A DNA stretch of 64,000 bases, taken from assembly GCA_030220185.1 (NCBI GenBank), contig JASPKZ010007283.1, forward strand, positions 1,542,001 to 1,606,000, given 5' to 3'. Within the stretch, counting starts at the first letter, position 1. Every line of letters begins with the position of its first letter. Of the stretch, positions 62,871-64,000 are shown piece by piece. The notes beneath the pieces were generated by a model, which made no database searches, was not told where the DNA came from, and saw only the letters and a program-made list of their open reading frames with translations. The position numbers were made by a program, and so were the translations under genes. The DNA comes from Diploptera punctata (lineage: Eukaryota; Arthropoda; Insecta; Blattodea; Blaberidae).

Positions 62871-63265
62871 ATGTACGAGCAGTAGAAATGTTCGAAACAT
62901 TATATCGATGGTGGGCAATGAAAACCTCGTAACTCCGTTTTGTTAAATTTTACAGGAGAAACAAATTACTGTTTTAAATAATTATGAAAATTCATACAGC
63001 AATAGTTCGCACATATTTTACTGCAGAATACAAGTCAAGTTATTATTGAATTTGAAGTCCGTGTTCACAACAGGTTATTCATCACATATTTCTGTGCTGG
63101 CTACTGGAGTTACATGGTTTGCAATGACTAATGGAGTTATGAGGTTCTCATTGCCTACGTCAATATATTACCTCTGATAAATGTGAAATCTATAGTTATG
63201 TTAATTATGTACGTTGAAATAGCCTCTTTAATTGATATTCAAACAATAAATCTATTTATGCATTA
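62871..63265. other. Intergenic DNA
   Basis: Nothing recognised. Confidence 0.4.
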
Positions 63266-63572
63266 TACTTCCTGTGTTAATGTTTTCAAATCATTCCCTG
63301 TATAACCTACTTCCCTCAAATCATAGTTAATGTTATTCTCCCACCTGATTCTTGGTCTACAAACTAGGCGTTTTCCTTCAGGTTTTTCTACAAGAAGCTT
63401 CCATGCACGTCTTTCATTCCCCATTCGTGCCACATGTCATGCCCATCGAAGTCTACGAGACTTAACAGTTCTTACTATTTATGGTTTCCTATAAAGACCA
63501 TGTAGTTCATTGTTATGAAGTTTTCTCCATTCACCTGTCTGTTCATCTCTCTTTGGTCCAAAAATTTTCCCA
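63266..63572 (-). mobile_element. LINE-A 3' fragment
   Basis: Reads as the complement of the 3' coding end: cttggtctacaaactaggcg, agcttccatgcacgtctttc, gaagtctacgagacttaaca, tctccattcacctgtctgtt. It stops abruptly at 63572 where another sequence begins. Confidence 0.82.
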
Positions 63573-64000
63573 TGGTATCTTTACTTTGTTGTGGTGGAGT
63601 GGCTTGCGTGCTTAAATGATCCCGAGGCTATACCGGCGGTAGCATTGTTGCCGATAGGTTTACCCATGCCGGACTAGTCGAAGGTGATAAGTGAGACGAA
63701 AAAAGTACCTTGGTAGAAAGAGTGACGATCTTTCAGCGTAAAAATACAACCGTCAAGAAATGAGGACATGGATTCCACTTGCGTAAAATTTTTCGGAGGT
63801 CAAATAGTGCCCCTTTCGGTTCTCCGGGCGGGGACTACTTCAAGAACCCATGCCAAAAAAATTGAAAACATGTCAAAATCCGTCTTGTAGTACTTCAAAT
63901 CTTGTATATCAAAATCATTGTTTGTTTGTTTCTTTGTTCGTATTGTATGCGCGGCCATACCGTTGAACCGATTTTGATGGGGTTTTTCGCAAAATGTTCA
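63573..64000. other. Unassigned, GC-richer sequence at window edge
   Basis: Composition changes at 63573 and the sequence is less AT-rich. Phrases such as gcgcggccataccgttgaac and cgattttgatggggttttt near 63950 look like an element end I have seen in repeat families but cannot name. It runs off the window. Confidence 0.35.

Overview
This window is eukaryotic, AT-rich and almost wholly made of transposable elements and simple repeats. No intact host protein-coding gene, rRNA or functional tRNA gene is visible. The mix of families (Penelope-like elements with GIY-YIG endonuclease, an envelope-bearing Ty3/Gypsy element, several LINE families ending in short-unit tails, Tigger/pogo DNA transposons, tRNA-derived SINEs carrying CAT/GAT microsatellites) points to an insect. 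The SINE and LINE strings resemble what I know from cockroach/termite genomes, but the species is an inference.

Layout. 1-13.8 kb holds unassigned AT-rich DNA studded with SINE-1 copies, LINE-A scraps, two Penelope hammerhead relics (3.2 kb and 8.3 kb), a SINE-2 and a solo LTR (11.7-12.4 kb) inserted in a LINE-B tail. 13.85-23.94 kb is a nest: an APE-type LINE with ORF1 and ORF2 lies between 15-bp target duplications inside a tRNA-Tyr-like relic, and its ORF2 is split by a head-to-head pair of Penelope-like elements with 12-bp target duplications; the right Penelope copy keeps an uninterrupted 790-codon frame. 24-37 kb holds a foldback element, a LINE-A copy with a perfect hairpin, a nested Tigger/pogo region, LINE-B tails, a second solo LTR and a broken copy of an uncharacterised arthropod gene family. 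37.1-45.1 kb is a complete minus-strand gag-pol-env LTR element with TG..CA LTRs, PBS, PPT and a GTAA target duplication, its frames broken by several shifts. 45-64 kb is again SINEs, LINE tails, long ATT/AAT microsatellites, two more Penelope hammerhead relics (53.3 and 56.4 kb), and a direct repeat bracketing a second fragment of the uncharacterised gene family.

The most interesting thread is self-cleaving RNA. Hammerhead ribozyme-like motifs appear seven times in Penelope-derived sequence: four with a canonical or near-canonical CUGANGA core and three sharing a variant core (UUGAGAA) in which the C3-G8 core pair would become U3-A8. Six of the seven have a self-complementary stem III (AGCGCU, ACGU or ACUAGU), as expected of hammerheads that cleave as dimers; the 53.3-kb motif does not. 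All three inverted Penelope-derived structures are head-to-head. In the full-length pair and the 56.4-kb pair, the copies begin close downstream of the predicted cleavage site.
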